Assembly: GCF_000241345.1 (NCBI RefSeq)
Contig: NZ_BAED01000045.1
Span: 1-64,000 of the forward strand
Direction: 5' to 3'
Origin: Gordonia amarae NBRC 15530
GTDB lineage: Bacteria; Actinomycetota; Actinomycetes; Mycobacteriales; Mycobacteriaceae
Length of the DNA: 64,000 nucleotides
This document shows positions 26,665 through 34,634 of this stretch, in pieces. The position numbers and the translations under genes are program-made. Below the pieces are notes generated by a model. It did not search any database and was not told where the DNA came from. It saw nothing but the letters and a program-made list of their open reading frames with translations. Positions within the stretch are counted from its first letter, which is position 1. Each line of letters opens with the position of its first letter.

Positions 26665-28596
26665 CTATTCCCAGGGGACCGTCGTCGTGATGCGGCCCAG
26701 TACCTGTGTCGGTGTGTCGTCGTAACTTGCCCTGCGGGCCCCCCGCAGGCGCGAGACAACGGCGGAGACATCCGCTTGTTTGTCTCGTTCGCATCGTTGA
26801 GCGTAGCTGCCTCCCGCGACCATCAGCTCGTGATGAGTACCACATTCGACCACGCGCCCCGCTTCGAGGACAACTATCCGGTCGGCGAGAGCGGCGGTGG
26901 CCAGGCGGTGGGTGATCAGCAGCGTGGTGGTGGTGCTTCGCAACTTCAGCAGAGCGCGCTGAATCAACAGCTCGGTGCGGGGGTCGGCGGAACTGGTCGC
27001 CTCGTCGAGCACCAGGATGCGGGGCCGGGCCGCGATCGCCCGGGCCACCGTCACCAGCTGCAGCTCGCCGGCACTCAGATTGTCACCGTCGTGCCCGACC
27101 ACCGTGTCCAGGCCGTCGGGCAGCACCGACACGATTTGACCCACATGACTGTCGACGATGGCCTCGGCCAGCCGCAGCTCCCGTGCCGCGCGATCGTCGT
27201 CGTCGCCCGATTCGCGCAGACCGTAGGCGACGTTGTCGCCGACGCTGCCGGTGAACAGCCACGGCTCCTGCGCCACTGCCGCCAGCATCGACCGCAGCCC
27301 GGCCCGGCCGAGCTCGGTGACGTCGGTGCCGTCGATCCGGATGCTGCCCGAATCGGGCGTGTAGAAGCACTGCAACAGGCTGGTCAGCGTTGTCTTCCCC
27401 GAGCCGGTGGTGCCGACGATGGCGGTGGTGGTGCCCGGCGGCATCGAGAAGCTCACCTCGTGCAGGACCGGGGTGTCGGGCTGGTAGCCGAATCCGACCG
27501 CATCGAAGTCGATCTGCGGCGGACCGTCGGGCAGGGCGGGCAGTTGCCCGGCGTCGACGGCCGGATCGGTTTCGGTCGGCGTCAGCAACAGTTCGCGGAC
27601 CTGGCCCGCCGACACCGCGCCGGACTGGATACGCGGCAGAAAACTCGCCAGCTCCTTCACCGACCCGGCCAGCTGCGCGGCGAAGACCACGACGACCTGC
27701 GCGGCGCCCAGGCTGAGCTGGCCGTTGATGACCTGCACACCGCCGACAACCGCGAGAACGAGAAAGACAATCGCGTTCAGGCAGGTCAACACGGGTGCGA
27801 GGGTTCCGGCCGCCCATTGCGCCGACCGCATCGAGGTGAACAAGGTGTCGTTGAGTGCGGTGAACCGGCCCCGGACCAGGTCGTCGGCGTCGTAGGCCTT
27901 GACCATCTGCCGCGCGGTCAGTTCTTCCTCGAAACTTCCCGACAGCGCGGCTGTGGCCTTCCACTGAGTTTGCAGATGTCGTTTGGCTCGGGCGGCCACC
28001 AGCATCGCGACGCCCGCGGAGACGGGCGCCGAGACCAGGATGATCGCGGCCAGCAGGGGCGAGATCCAGAACAGCACCGCGGTGGTGAACACCGCGGTCA
28101 GCAGGTTGACCGGCAACGACACGAACAGCGGGCCGAGCACCGTGGTGGCATTGTCGATGTGGGTGGTGGCCTTGGACATCAACGCGCCGCGCTGGGTGGA
28201 TTCGGTGAAACCGATGGGGACACGCGGAATCAGCTCGGACACCCTGGCTCGCAGCCGGGCGATCGATATCTGCACCGTGGTGGTGAGCAACAGGCCTTGC
28301 GACAACGTGCACACGTAGCTGATCAGGTACACCGCCGTGGCCACGGTGATCAGGATCCACAGCAGGTCCCAGTCCATCGCCCCCGGTTCTATGTCACCCA
28401 ATCCGGTGGTGCCGCTGACGATGACGTTGGTTGCTCCGCCCAGCACGATCGGGGCGGCCAGGGTGCCGATCGTGGAGGCAATCGCCAGCGCCGACACCAC
28501 CGCCATCCGCGGGCGGCTCACCTGGATCTGGGCCAGCAACCAGGAGAGGGTTTTCAGGCCGCTCGCATCCTTTTGCGATGTGGTTGCCTCAGACAC
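26665..28596 (-). CDS. ABC half-transporter, exporter fold (partner 1)
   Basis: A 643-residue type IV (exporter-fold) ABC protein: six membrane helices in residues 1-340, then the ATPase. Walker A is GTTGSGKTTL, the Q-loop is VAQEPWLFTG, the signature is degenerate (LSAGELQLVTVARAI instead of LSGGQ), Walker B RILVLDEATSSAD keeps its Glu, and the switch His is present (LLITHRLATAA). The GTG start overlaps the end of the next ABC gene by 8 nt, so the two form a heterodimer. With an IdeR-type box upstream of the operon, both export of the peptides and IrtAB/YbtPQ-like siderophore import are possible. Confidence 0.9.
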   Translation of the reverse strand: MSEATTSQKDASGLKTLSWLLAQIQVSRPRMAVVSALAIASTIGTLAAPIVLGGATNVIVSGTTGLGDIEPGAMDWDLLWILITVATAVYLISYVCTLSQGLLLTTTVQISIARLRARVSELIPRVPIGFTESTQRGALMSKATTHIDNATTVLGPLFVSLPVNLLTAVFTTAVLFWISPLLAAIILVSAPVSAGVAMLVAARAKRHLQTQWKATAALSGSFEEELTARQMVKAYDADDLVRGRFTALNDTLFTSMRSAQWAAGTLAPVLTCLNAIVFLVLAVVGGVQVINGQLSLGAAQVVVVFAAQLAGSVKELASFLPRIQSGAVSAGQVRELLLTPTETDPAVDAGQLPALPDGPPQIDFDAVGFGYQPDTPVLHEVSFSMPPGTTTAIVGTTGSGKTTLTSLLQCFYTPDSGSIRIDGTDVTELGRAGLRSMLAAVAQEPWLFTGSVGDNVAYGLRESGDDDDRAARELRLAEAIVDSHVGQIVSVLPDGLDTVVGHDGDNLSAGELQLVTVARAIAARPRILVLDEATSSADPRTELLIQRALLKLRSTTTTLLITHRLATAALADRIVVLEAGRVVECGTHHELMVAGGSYAQRCERDKQADVSAVVSRLRGARRASYDDTPTQVLGRITTTVPWE

Positions 28597-30409
28597 CTGC
28601 TACCGCCTGTGCGTCGGCGAGTTCGCGGTAGACGGTCGAACCGGCCAGCAGCGATTGATGGGTCCCGACCGCGACGATCCGGCCCGCGTCGATGACGGCG
28701 ATCTGATCGGCGCGGCGGATCGACGACACCCGCTGGGTGCCGATGACGATCGAGGAGGTGGGACATGCCGCGCGGATAGCGCTGACCACGGCCTGCTCGG
28801 TATCGGTGTCGAGGGCGCTGAACGGTTCGTCGAGCACGAAGATGTCGGGGCGGCGCAGCAGTGCGCGGGCCAGTGCCAGCCGCTGCCGCTGCCCGCCGGA
28901 GAAGTTACGGCCGCCCTGGGTGACCTCGGCGTCGAGACCGCCGTCGCGTTCCCGGACGAAATTCGCCGCGGCGAGGTCGAGTGCCTGCCACAGCTCGTCG
29001 TCGTCGGCGTCCGCCTTGCCGATGCGCAGGTTGGTCGCGATGGTTCCCGTGATCAGCGACGTTCCGGCGGAGATGTAGGAGATCCGGGACCGGACCGCGG
29101 CCGGTGCGAAGTCGGCGGTGTCGGCGCCGTTCCAGCGAACCGCGCCGGAGGTGGGATCGATGAGCCGGGGCACCAGCGCGAGCAGCGTCGACTTTCCGCT
29201 GGCGGTGCCACCGATGATGCCGGTGGTGGACTGCGGCCGGAAGGCGAGCGAGACGGAGTCGAGTGCGGGTGACTCGGCGCCGGCATAACGGAAGCTGACG
29301 CCGTCGAGCTCGACGAGCGGTGCCCGGTCGGTGACACCGAGCGCGGCCAGACTGCCGTCGTCGCGCCTCGACGTCGCACCGTCGATGGACGCCTCGGTGT
29401 CGCGGACCTCGATGATACGTGCGGCGCTGGCACTGGCCCGCGAGGCCACTCCCGCCACCACCGACAGCATCGACACCGCGACAAGGATCTGCATGAGATA
29501 GCCGCTGGTGGCAGTGAGCTGCCCGATCTTCATCCAGCCGTGGTCGATGAAGACGGCACCGAACCCGGACACCGCGACGGAGGCGAGCCCGGCCACGACG
29601 GTCACCGTCGGCAGCAGCGCGGTCTGCCAGCGCCCCATCCACAACGCGACGGTGAACAGGTCGGTGTTGGCGTCGTCGTAGCGCCTCAGCTCGGTGCGTT
29701 CGCGGCTGAACGCGCGGATCACCCGCTGACCCGAAAGCTGCTCGCGGATCACCCGGTTCAGGGTGTCGATGCGCTTCTGCATGAGCGTGGCCGCGGGGAT
29801 CAGCTGCCGGACGAACAAGCCCATCCCCACCGACAGGATGATGCCGGCGACGACGATGACGGGGGCGAGCCGCCAGCCCTGGATCAACGACAGTATCGCG
29901 GCGCCCACCAGCATGAAGGGGGCGGTGATGGCGATGGCCAGCGTCGCGAACAGCAATACCTGAACGTTGGACACGTCACCGGTGGCGCGGGTGAGCAGAC
30001 TCGGAACGCCGAACCGGGAGGCCTGCGCATCGGAGAGGAGCGCGACCCGGTCGCGGACGGATATGCGCAGATCCCGGGCCATTTCCGACGCGATGTGGGC
30101 GGAGAGATACGTCGCGGCGAGGGACACCGCGAGATTGACAACCGCGACGATCAGCATGTAGCCGCCGACCCGGTAGATCGTGCCGGTATCACCGGCCATG
30201 ATCCCGTCGTCGATGATCCGGGCGTTGAGGGCCGGTTGCGCCAGCGCGGTGAACGTGGCCGCGAGCTGGCACAGCGCGAACAGGGCGACGAGTCGCCGCC
30301 GCGGGGCCAGGGCCTCGGTGAAGAGCACCGTCAGTGGTCTTCGTGGTGCTGCGTCGGTGGTCCCGGACGGAGTATGCGGGGTGGTGCTACCGGTGGGTGT
30401 CATGGCCAT
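28589..30409 (-). CDS. ABC half-transporter, exporter fold (partner 2)
   Basis: A 606-residue partner of the preceding protein. Six helices precede the ATPase domain with Walker A GGTASGKSTL, a canonical signature (FSGGQRQRLALARAL) and Walker B DIFVLDEPFSALD. The Q-loop Gln is missing (SYISAGTSLITG) and the switch His is replaced by Gln (VIGTQRVSSI), so one of the two ATP sites of the dimer should be weak. Such asymmetry is common in heterodimeric exporter-fold transporters. The start ATG at 30409 follows a hairpin that separates it from micro-gene 3. Confidence 0.9.
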   Translation of the reverse strand: MAMTPTGSTTPHTPSGTTDAAPRRPLTVLFTEALAPRRRLVALFALCQLAATFTALAQPALNARIIDDGIMAGDTGTIYRVGGYMLIVAVVNLAVSLAATYLSAHIASEMARDLRISVRDRVALLSDAQASRFGVPSLLTRATGDVSNVQVLLFATLAIAITAPFMLVGAAILSLIQGWRLAPVIVVAGIILSVGMGLFVRQLIPAATLMQKRIDTLNRVIREQLSGQRVIRAFSRERTELRRYDDANTDLFTVALWMGRWQTALLPTVTVVAGLASVAVSGFGAVFIDHGWMKIGQLTATSGYLMQILVAVSMLSVVAGVASRASASAARIIEVRDTEASIDGATSRRDDGSLAALGVTDRAPLVELDGVSFRYAGAESPALDSVSLAFRPQSTTGIIGGTASGKSTLLALVPRLIDPTSGAVRWNGADTADFAPAAVRSRISYISAGTSLITGTIATNLRIGKADADDDELWQALDLAAANFVRERDGGLDAEVTQGGRNFSGGQRQRLALARALLRRPDIFVLDEPFSALDTDTEQAVVSAIRAACPTSSIVIGTQRVSSIRRADQIAVIDAGRIVAVGTHQSLLAGSTVYRELADAQAVAGV

Positions 30410-30422
30410 CTAACAATACGAA

Positions 30423-30453
30423 CGAGCCGCCCCGCGAGGTGCGGGACGGCTCG
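30423..30453 (-). terminator. Hairpin between micro-gene 3 and the ABC genes
   Basis: CGAGCCG and CGGCTCG enclose CCCGC/GCGGG around GAGGT. Read leftward it is followed by TTCGTATTGTT. It probably terminates most transcripts after the peptide gene and lets some continue into the ABC genes, giving more peptide mRNA than transporter mRNA. Confidence 0.6.
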
Positions 30454-30477
30454 GAAAGTTCCGTACGGCGTCCGTGA

Positions 30478-30603
30478 CTAGGCGCTGCTGCCGTCGCCAC
30501 CGGTGGTGTTGCCGGTGTCGGTGCTGCCGAGGCCGCTGAAGATCTCGTTGCCGACGAGCTGGATGACGTCCTTGACGGTGGTATCGGCGCCGATTCCTGC
30601 CAT
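30478..30603 (-). CDS. Micro-gene 3: 41-residue peptide
   Basis: The peptide reads MAGIGADTTVKDVIQLVGNE then IFSGLGSTDTGNTTGGDGSS plus Ala. CAGGAGA is 6-8 nt before the ATG. A short hydrophobic segment (VKDVIQLVGNEIF) is followed by a 19-residue Gly/Ser/Thr/Asp tail. It lies between micro-gene 4 and the ABC genes on the same strand and has its own downstream hairpin. No homologue recognised. Confidence 0.7.
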   Translation of the reverse strand: MAGIGADTTVKDVIQLVGNEIFSGLGSTDTGNTTGGDGSSA

Positions 30604-30709
30604 GGTGATTCTCCTGAGAATTAGGTGGGTGCCCCGATCGTCGGGGCTGTGGATGGATGTCGGGGGCCGGGGTCCGGCGCTCGCCCGAGTGGTGACTGAG
30701 TCCGCCGGC

Positions 30710-30820
30710 TCAGGAGCCGGTGCTGCCCTGGCCGCTGCCCTGCGAGCTCAGGTCGCCTCCGACGACCCGGACGACGTCTGTCATGGTGGCGTTGAGAACC
30801 TCATCGACGGTGTAACCCAT
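30710..30820 (-). CDS. Micro-gene 4: 36-residue peptide, first gene of the iron-box transcript
   Basis: The peptide reads MGYTVDEVLNATMTDVVRVV then GGDLSSQGSGQGSTGS. CGGAGC lies upstream of the ATG. Hydrophobic positions repeat through residues 5-20, followed by a Gly/Ser/Gln tail. It is the first gene downstream (leftward) of the IdeR-type box at 30871-30889. A small hairpin (GCCCCGA-TCG-TCGGGGC, 30631-30647) lies between it and micro-gene 3 and could attenuate transcription. No family recognised. Confidence 0.68.
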   Translation of the reverse strand: MGYTVDEVLNATMTDVVRVVGGDLSSQGSGQGSTGS

Positions 30821-30842
30821 GTCTGTGCTCCGATCTGGGGGT

Positions 30843-30874
30843 TTGCATCGTATGCAACTGCAACTTTGAGTTGC
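30843..30874. promoter_or_regulatory. Two adjacent perfect palindromes
   Basis: TTGCAT-CGT-ATGCAA (30843-30857) and GCAACT-TTG-AGTTGC (30860-30874) sit 2 nt apart, each with 6-bp arms, and the second overlaps the iron box. Their position 23-54 nt before micro-gene 4 suggests binding of a further regulator or an RNA leader structure. Confidence 0.5.
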
Positions 30875-30889
30875 GCTAGGCTAACCTAA
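30871..30889. promoter_or_regulatory. Candidate IdeR/DtxR iron box
   Basis: TTGCGCTAGGCTAACCTAA matches the 19-bp IdeR consensus TTAGGTTAGGCTAACCTAA at 16 positions, with the whole right half intact. It lies 51 nt upstream of micro-gene 4 and about 185 nt upstream of the divergent GNAT B1 gene. In mycolic-acid bacteria IdeR-Fe2+ represses through such sites, so the leftward transcript should rise under iron limitation. Confidence 0.65.
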
Positions 30890-31074
30890 CATAGGGTTCT
30901 GTGTGATAGTAAAGCGATGGCAATGAGATGGTAAATACTCTGTCAACCCGCCGATCTGATGATGTTCAGCAATGGCATCTTTGGCCCGTTGAGCTGCCAC
31001 GATGGACTGGCCGGCGCACACGGGCAACCCTGACCTGAGATAAAGATCACGTTCGATGACCACATGGAGGCGTA

Positions 31075-31716
31075 GTGCGGCCCTCGGAAACCCTGTCCAC
31101 GCGCGCGATCAGGCTCGATGACCCTGCGGAGCGGGCCAGGGCGGTGGAACTACTGACTGTGGGTCTTCCCGATATCCCGCACTTCCGGTGGTTGATGGGC
31201 GACCTGATGTCCGCCCCACTCACCCGGTGGCTGGCGGAGGTCACGTTGTCGCCCGCCCGGACCGACGGCGTACACGGCACGTTCACCGAGGCCGGCGACC
31301 TGTGTGCCGTGGTCGTCTGGTCCGCGCCGGACCACACGGCGTGTGCGCCCGATCCGGACCTGGTCGCGACGGGAGTCGAGCTTTTCGGCCACGACGCCGG
31401 TTTCGTGGAACGGCACTGGCAGAGTCAGGAACCGGATGTGGGTACCTGGTCGGTGCCCGGAGCGCTCACGGTGTCGGTGGCGACGGTGGCGCCGGAATAC
31501 CGGCGTCGGGGAGTCCTGAACGTCGCCGTCGAACCGGTGATCGCCGAAAGCCTGCGGCGCAATGTGCCGGGTGTGCTCAGGACCGGCACGCGCGATCTCG
31601 CCGACACGTACGTCAGGCTGTTCGCCGCCGTCGAACTCGGCAGCTATACGCTCAGTGACGGGTCGACGGTGTGGGTGCTGGAAGTGCCGCCCGGAGGTGG
31701 ACGATCGTCGCCGTGA
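31075..31716 (+). CDS. GNAT-fold acyltransferase-like protein B1
   Basis: A 213-residue GNAT-fold protein from a GTG start preceded by GGAGGCGTA. It shares with B2 the segments AIRLDDPAERARAVELLTVG, LPDIPH, RWLMGDLMSAPLTRWLAEV and TVAPEYRRRG. The CoA-binding loop is YRRRGVLNVAV, where RxxGxG has Leu in place of the last Gly, as in GNAT A. The end TVWVLEVPP matches B2. B1 and B2 are tandem paralogues 50 nt apart. They diverge from micro-gene 4 and converge on micro-gene 5, the same arrangement as GNAT A with micro-genes 1 and 2. Confidence 0.78.
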   Translation: MRPSETLSTRAIRLDDPAERARAVELLTVGLPDIPHFRWLMGDLMSAPLTRWLAEVTLSPARTDGVHGTFTEAGDLCAVVVWSAPDHTACAPDPDLVATGVELFGHDAGFVERHWQSQEPDVGTWSVPGALTVSVATVAPEYRRRGVLNVAVEPVIAESLRRNVPGVLRTGTRDLADTYVRLFAAVELGSYTLSDGSTVWVLEVPPGGGRSSP

Positions 31717-31721
31717 TAGCG

Positions 31722-31756
31722 CTGCGGCACAGAGATTGCTGCGACACAGAGATTCG
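31722..31756 (+). repeat. Tandem duplication of 17 nt before GNAT B2
   Basis: Two near-identical units carrying GCGGCACAGAGATTGC and GCGACACAGAGATTCG lie side by side directly before the GGAGG of GNAT B2. This may be a recent slippage event or a regulatory repeat. Confidence 0.6.
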
Positions 31757-31766
31757 GAGGCATGCG

Positions 31767-32396
31767 ATGGCTGACTTGCCCGGTGCGCTGGTGGCGCGTG
31801 CCATCAGGCTCGACGATCCGGTCGAGCGGGCACGGGCCGTGGAGATCGTGGCGCAGGGTCTGCCGGACATCCCGCACCTGAGCTGGCTGTTCGGCGATCT
31901 CATGTCGCCGCGGCTGGCGCGCTGGTTCGCCGAGGTCGAGCTCAACCCCCGGCGGACAACGGGCGTGACCGGTGCGTTCACCGAATCGGATGAGCTGTGC
32001 GGGGTCGTGGTGTGGACGGCACCCGACCATGAGAAGGTGCCGCCGCTGCCGGAGCAGGTCGAGGAGGGGCGGGAACTGCTTGGTGGCGACCAGGCGTTCT
32101 TCGCACGCTTTCAGGAGAATGGCGCGGCCGAGGAGAAGTCGTGGTCGGAGCCGGAGGTGATCAGTGTCGTGCTGGCGGCGGTGGCGCCCGAGTACCGGCG
32201 CTCGGGTGTGGGTCAGGTGGCGATCGCACCGGTGATCGCCGAAGCGCAGCGGCGCAAACTGCCGGGGATATTACGGGCCGGCACCCGCGAACTCGCCGAC
32301 GCCTACATTCGGACCGGCAATCTCATCGAACGCGGTAGCTACACCCTGACCGACGGTCCCACGGTGTGGGTTCTGGAATGGACGCCGGCGACGTAG
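31767..32396 (+). CDS. GNAT-fold acyltransferase-like protein B2
   Basis: A 209-residue paralogue of B1. It starts MADLPGALVARAIRLDDPVE after CGGAGG and continues IPHLSWLFGDLMSPRLARWF. Here the CoA-binding loop is the canonical type (YRRSGVGQVAIAPVIAEAQR, RxxGxG intact), so this member is the best candidate for an active acyltransferase. It ends GPTVWVLEWTPAT. A strong hairpin follows and micro-gene 5 converges on it. Confidence 0.8.
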   Translation: MADLPGALVARAIRLDDPVERARAVEIVAQGLPDIPHLSWLFGDLMSPRLARWFAEVELNPRRTTGVTGAFTESDELCGVVVWTAPDHEKVPPLPEQVEEGRELLGGDQAFFARFQENGAAEEKSWSEPEVISVVLAAVAPEYRRSGVGQVAIAPVIAEAQRRKLPGILRAGTRELADAYIRTGNLIERGSYTLTDGPTVWVLEWTPAT

Positions 32397-32410
32397 GCGG
32401 GAAAAACGAG

Positions 32411-32444
32411 AAGACCGTCTCGCATGAGGTCGCGAGACGGTCTT
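32411..32444. terminator. Bidirectional terminator between GNAT B2 and micro-gene 5
   Basis: AAGACCGTCTCGC (32411-32423) and GCGAGACGGTCTT (32432-32444) are a perfect 13-bp stem with an 8-nt loop. Leftward it is followed by CTCGTTTTTCCC, a proper U-tract. Confidence 0.85.
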
Positions 32445-32460
32445 GTGCACCACGGGGTCT

Positions 32461-32580
32461 CTAGTTGGACGACCCGGTTGTGGTGTGGCTGGTGGACGAG
32501 CCGGTGGAAGTGCCGTTGCCCGTGAGCATCTTGATGATCTGAGCGAGGGGGTCGGTGCCTCCGCCGCGGGTCTTGTGCAT
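32461..32580 (-). CDS. Micro-gene 5: 39-residue peptide
   Basis: The peptide reads MHKTRGGGTDPLAQIIKMLT then GNGTSTGSSTSHTTTGSSN. A short hydrophobic core (PLAQIIKML) is followed by a 19-residue tail made almost only of Gly, Ser, Thr and Asn, giving many hydroxyl groups for O-acylation. AAAGG 9 nt upstream is a weaker ribosome-binding site than those of the other four. The strong terminator 17 nt beyond its stop supports expression. It converges on GNAT B2. Confidence 0.6.
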   Translation of the reverse strand: MHKTRGGGTDPLAQIIKMLTGNGTSTGSSTSHTTTGSSN

Positions 32581-32720
32581 TTAGGTGGGCCTTTCCGGGT
32601 CGTTGAACTGCGTGCAGCCGAACGGGCTGACGTTCGCCTGAACCCTATCCGGGTGGTGTTGCGGATCACAACACAGCTCAGGCCCCGTTATGGATTCGTA
32701 ATAAACTGTCGTGTGCTTAT

Positions 32721-34319
32721 TTAGCCAAAGGAATTGAATCCTTCGCGGCTGCGCTGATTGCTCGCGAAATCGTCGGCCATTGTGGCGGCGAGTTCGACGA
32801 ATGCCAGGCGGGTCTGTTTGTTGACGAGGTCGAGGTCGATCTCGGCGCCCTCGGCGAGGTGGTCGTCGAACGGGATACGCTGCACGGCCCGGCAGCGGGT
32901 CAGAAAATGCTGGGCGAGCTTGACGGTGTCGATCGTCGACGCGCCCGGCCGGGACGAGCTGAGCACCACCACCGAACGGGGCACGAGGTGGGCGTATCCG
33001 TGGGAGCTGAGCCAGTCGAGGGTGGCGGCGGCGCTGCGGGCGCCGTCCATCGCCGGCGAGGTCACCAGGATGACGGCATGGGCGAGGTCGAGGACGCCGG
33101 TCATGGCCGAATGGCTCAGTCCGGTGCCGCAGTCGGTGATGATGATGTTGTAGAACCGCTGCAGCACGTTCATGACCGCGCGGTACTCGTCGGCGTCGAA
33201 GGTTTCGGCGGCCGCCGGATCGCGTTCGGAGGCGAGCACCTCCAGTCGGCTCACCGCCTGGGACGTGTGGGCCCGGACGTCGGCGTAGGTGGTCACGGAA
33301 CGGTCGGCGACGAGGTCACGGACGGTGGAACCGGTCTGTTGCGGGACGCGTTGGGCGAGCGTGCCGAGATCGGGGTTGGCATCGACCGCGATCACCCGGT
33401 CGCCGCGCAGCCAGGCAAAGGTCGAACCCAGGCCGATGGATGTGGTCGTCTTACCGACGCCGCCCTTCAGTGACAGCACGGCGATGCGGTAGTCGCCGCG
33501 CACCGGCCGGTTGACGCGCTCGAGGAGCCGTGCGTACTCGATGTCCGAGGACGATTCGCCGGGATTGATCGCACCACCGGTCAGCGTATGGATGAGGCGC
33601 CGCCAGCCGTGGGTGGGTGCGCGCCGGACCTTGCGCAACAACGCCACGTCGTCGAGCCCACCGGTGAGCAGCGGAGGGCCCTGATTCGGTGGGCCTGGGT
33701 TGGGAAGACCGGGGTTGGGAAGACCGGGATTCGGAACGCTCGCCGTCGGGGGGCCGGGGGGTGGGAAGCCCTGCGGCATCGGGCCGGCGGGCGGCGCGGT
33801 CTCCGCCGGGGTCATCGAATGGGCGGCGGGGATCGGGGGTTCCGGGTCGGCGCGGGGTGCGGGCGGTGGGGTAGGCATCGCGTGTTGCGGACTCCGGGAA
33901 TGCCTTGTGCGCGACTGGGTTTCGTTTGTATATGGGGTGGCCGGGGCGGCGTGGCCAAGCGCGCGCTCGGTGTTCGGTGGGCTGATGCCCGCGGTGGCGG
34001 GGCTTGCTGTTCCGTCGCGTTGCAGCGGTGGCAGGGGCGGGCGGGGCCCTTCCGGGCGGGGGATCGGGCGGGCGGGATCTGTCGGTGCCGGACGTGATCG
34101 GCGGCGGTCGGTGGCGGCCGCCCGTGTCCGTGGGGGCGGCGGGAGCTTGTCGATGCGGCGGTCGGTGGCGTCGGGCATCCGGCCGGTCGGTGGCTGCATG
34201 CCGGGGCGGGGCCAGGGTGACGGTGGCGTGCGTGGGCCGGGCGGCGTGCCGGGGCCTTGCGGGCGGCGTGGTGGGAACGGAAGCAGAGCGCCCGTGCCAT
34301 CTGTGGTGTTGTCGGTCAT
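32721..34319 (-). CDS. EspI-like MinD/ParA-type ATPase of the esx locus
   Basis: A 532-residue protein. Residues 1-235 are Pro/Gly-rich and low in complexity, including repeats of NPGLP. Residues 270-532 form a MinD/ParA-like ATPase with deviant Walker A (VLSLKGGVGKTTTSIGLGST), VIAVDANPDLGTLAQRV and DCGTGLSHSAMTGVLDLAHA. This layout matches EspI (Rv3876) and related T7SS-associated proteins, which in mycobacteria respond to ATP level and restrain ESX-1 secretion. I took the ATG at 34319; a longer frame exists. It is divergent from the other esx-locus genes. Confidence 0.85.
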   Translation of the reverse strand: MTDNTTDGTGALLPFPPRRPQGPGTPPGPRTPPSPWPRPGMQPPTGRMPDATDRRIDKLPPPPRTRAAATDRRRSRPAPTDPARPIPRPEGPRPPLPPLQRDGTASPATAGISPPNTERALGHAAPATPYTNETQSRTRHSRSPQHAMPTPPPAPRADPEPPIPAAHSMTPAETAPPAGPMPQGFPPPGPPTASVPNPGLPNPGLPNPGPPNQGPPLLTGGLDDVALLRKVRRAPTHGWRRLIHTLTGGAINPGESSSDIEYARLLERVNRPVRGDYRIAVLSLKGGVGKTTTSIGLGSTFAWLRGDRVIAVDANPDLGTLAQRVPQQTGSTVRDLVADRSVTTYADVRAHTSQAVSRLEVLASERDPAAAETFDADEYRAVMNVLQRFYNIIITDCGTGLSHSAMTGVLDLAHAVILVTSPAMDGARSAAATLDWLSSHGYAHLVPRSVVVLSSSRPGASTIDTVKLAQHFLTRCRAVQRIPFDDHLAEGAEIDLDLVNKQTRLAFVELAATMADDFASNQRSREGFNSFG

Positions 34320-34634
34320 CGATCGGCTCCCCCATCGGATCAACGGACGGCCCGTCGGGCCGGTGGCGTGCAGTCTACCCAATCCGATCGTTCGGATTGT
34401 TCACTACTTGCGACAAGCAGAGCCGGGTTATCCACAGGCGTGCGGCGCGTCTATGGCCAGTCACCCGGGGATATGGCACTATCTGCTCATCGCAACAGAC
34501 AAGCCGGACAGTCACTATCCGCACCACCGTCTGTCCGATAGTCAAGATCATTGCAGTACCGCGCATTTGATGTAGTTCTGTTGATGTTTGAGACGGTGTC
34601 GCCTGGGGGGCATCGCAACGATACGGGGGTATTC
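34320..34634. other. Divergent intergenic region of the esx locus
   Basis: 315 nt between the EspI-like gene and the first YbaB-like gene. It has inverted ACTATCCG / CGATAGT elements around 34516-34542 and is AT-richer than its flanks. It probably contains both divergent promoters; no gene is visible. Confidence 0.45.

Noticed and set aside
26776..28695. A 639-codon plus-strand frame opposite the first ABC gene
   Set aside because: Shadow frame; the ABC protein motifs on the other strand are complete.
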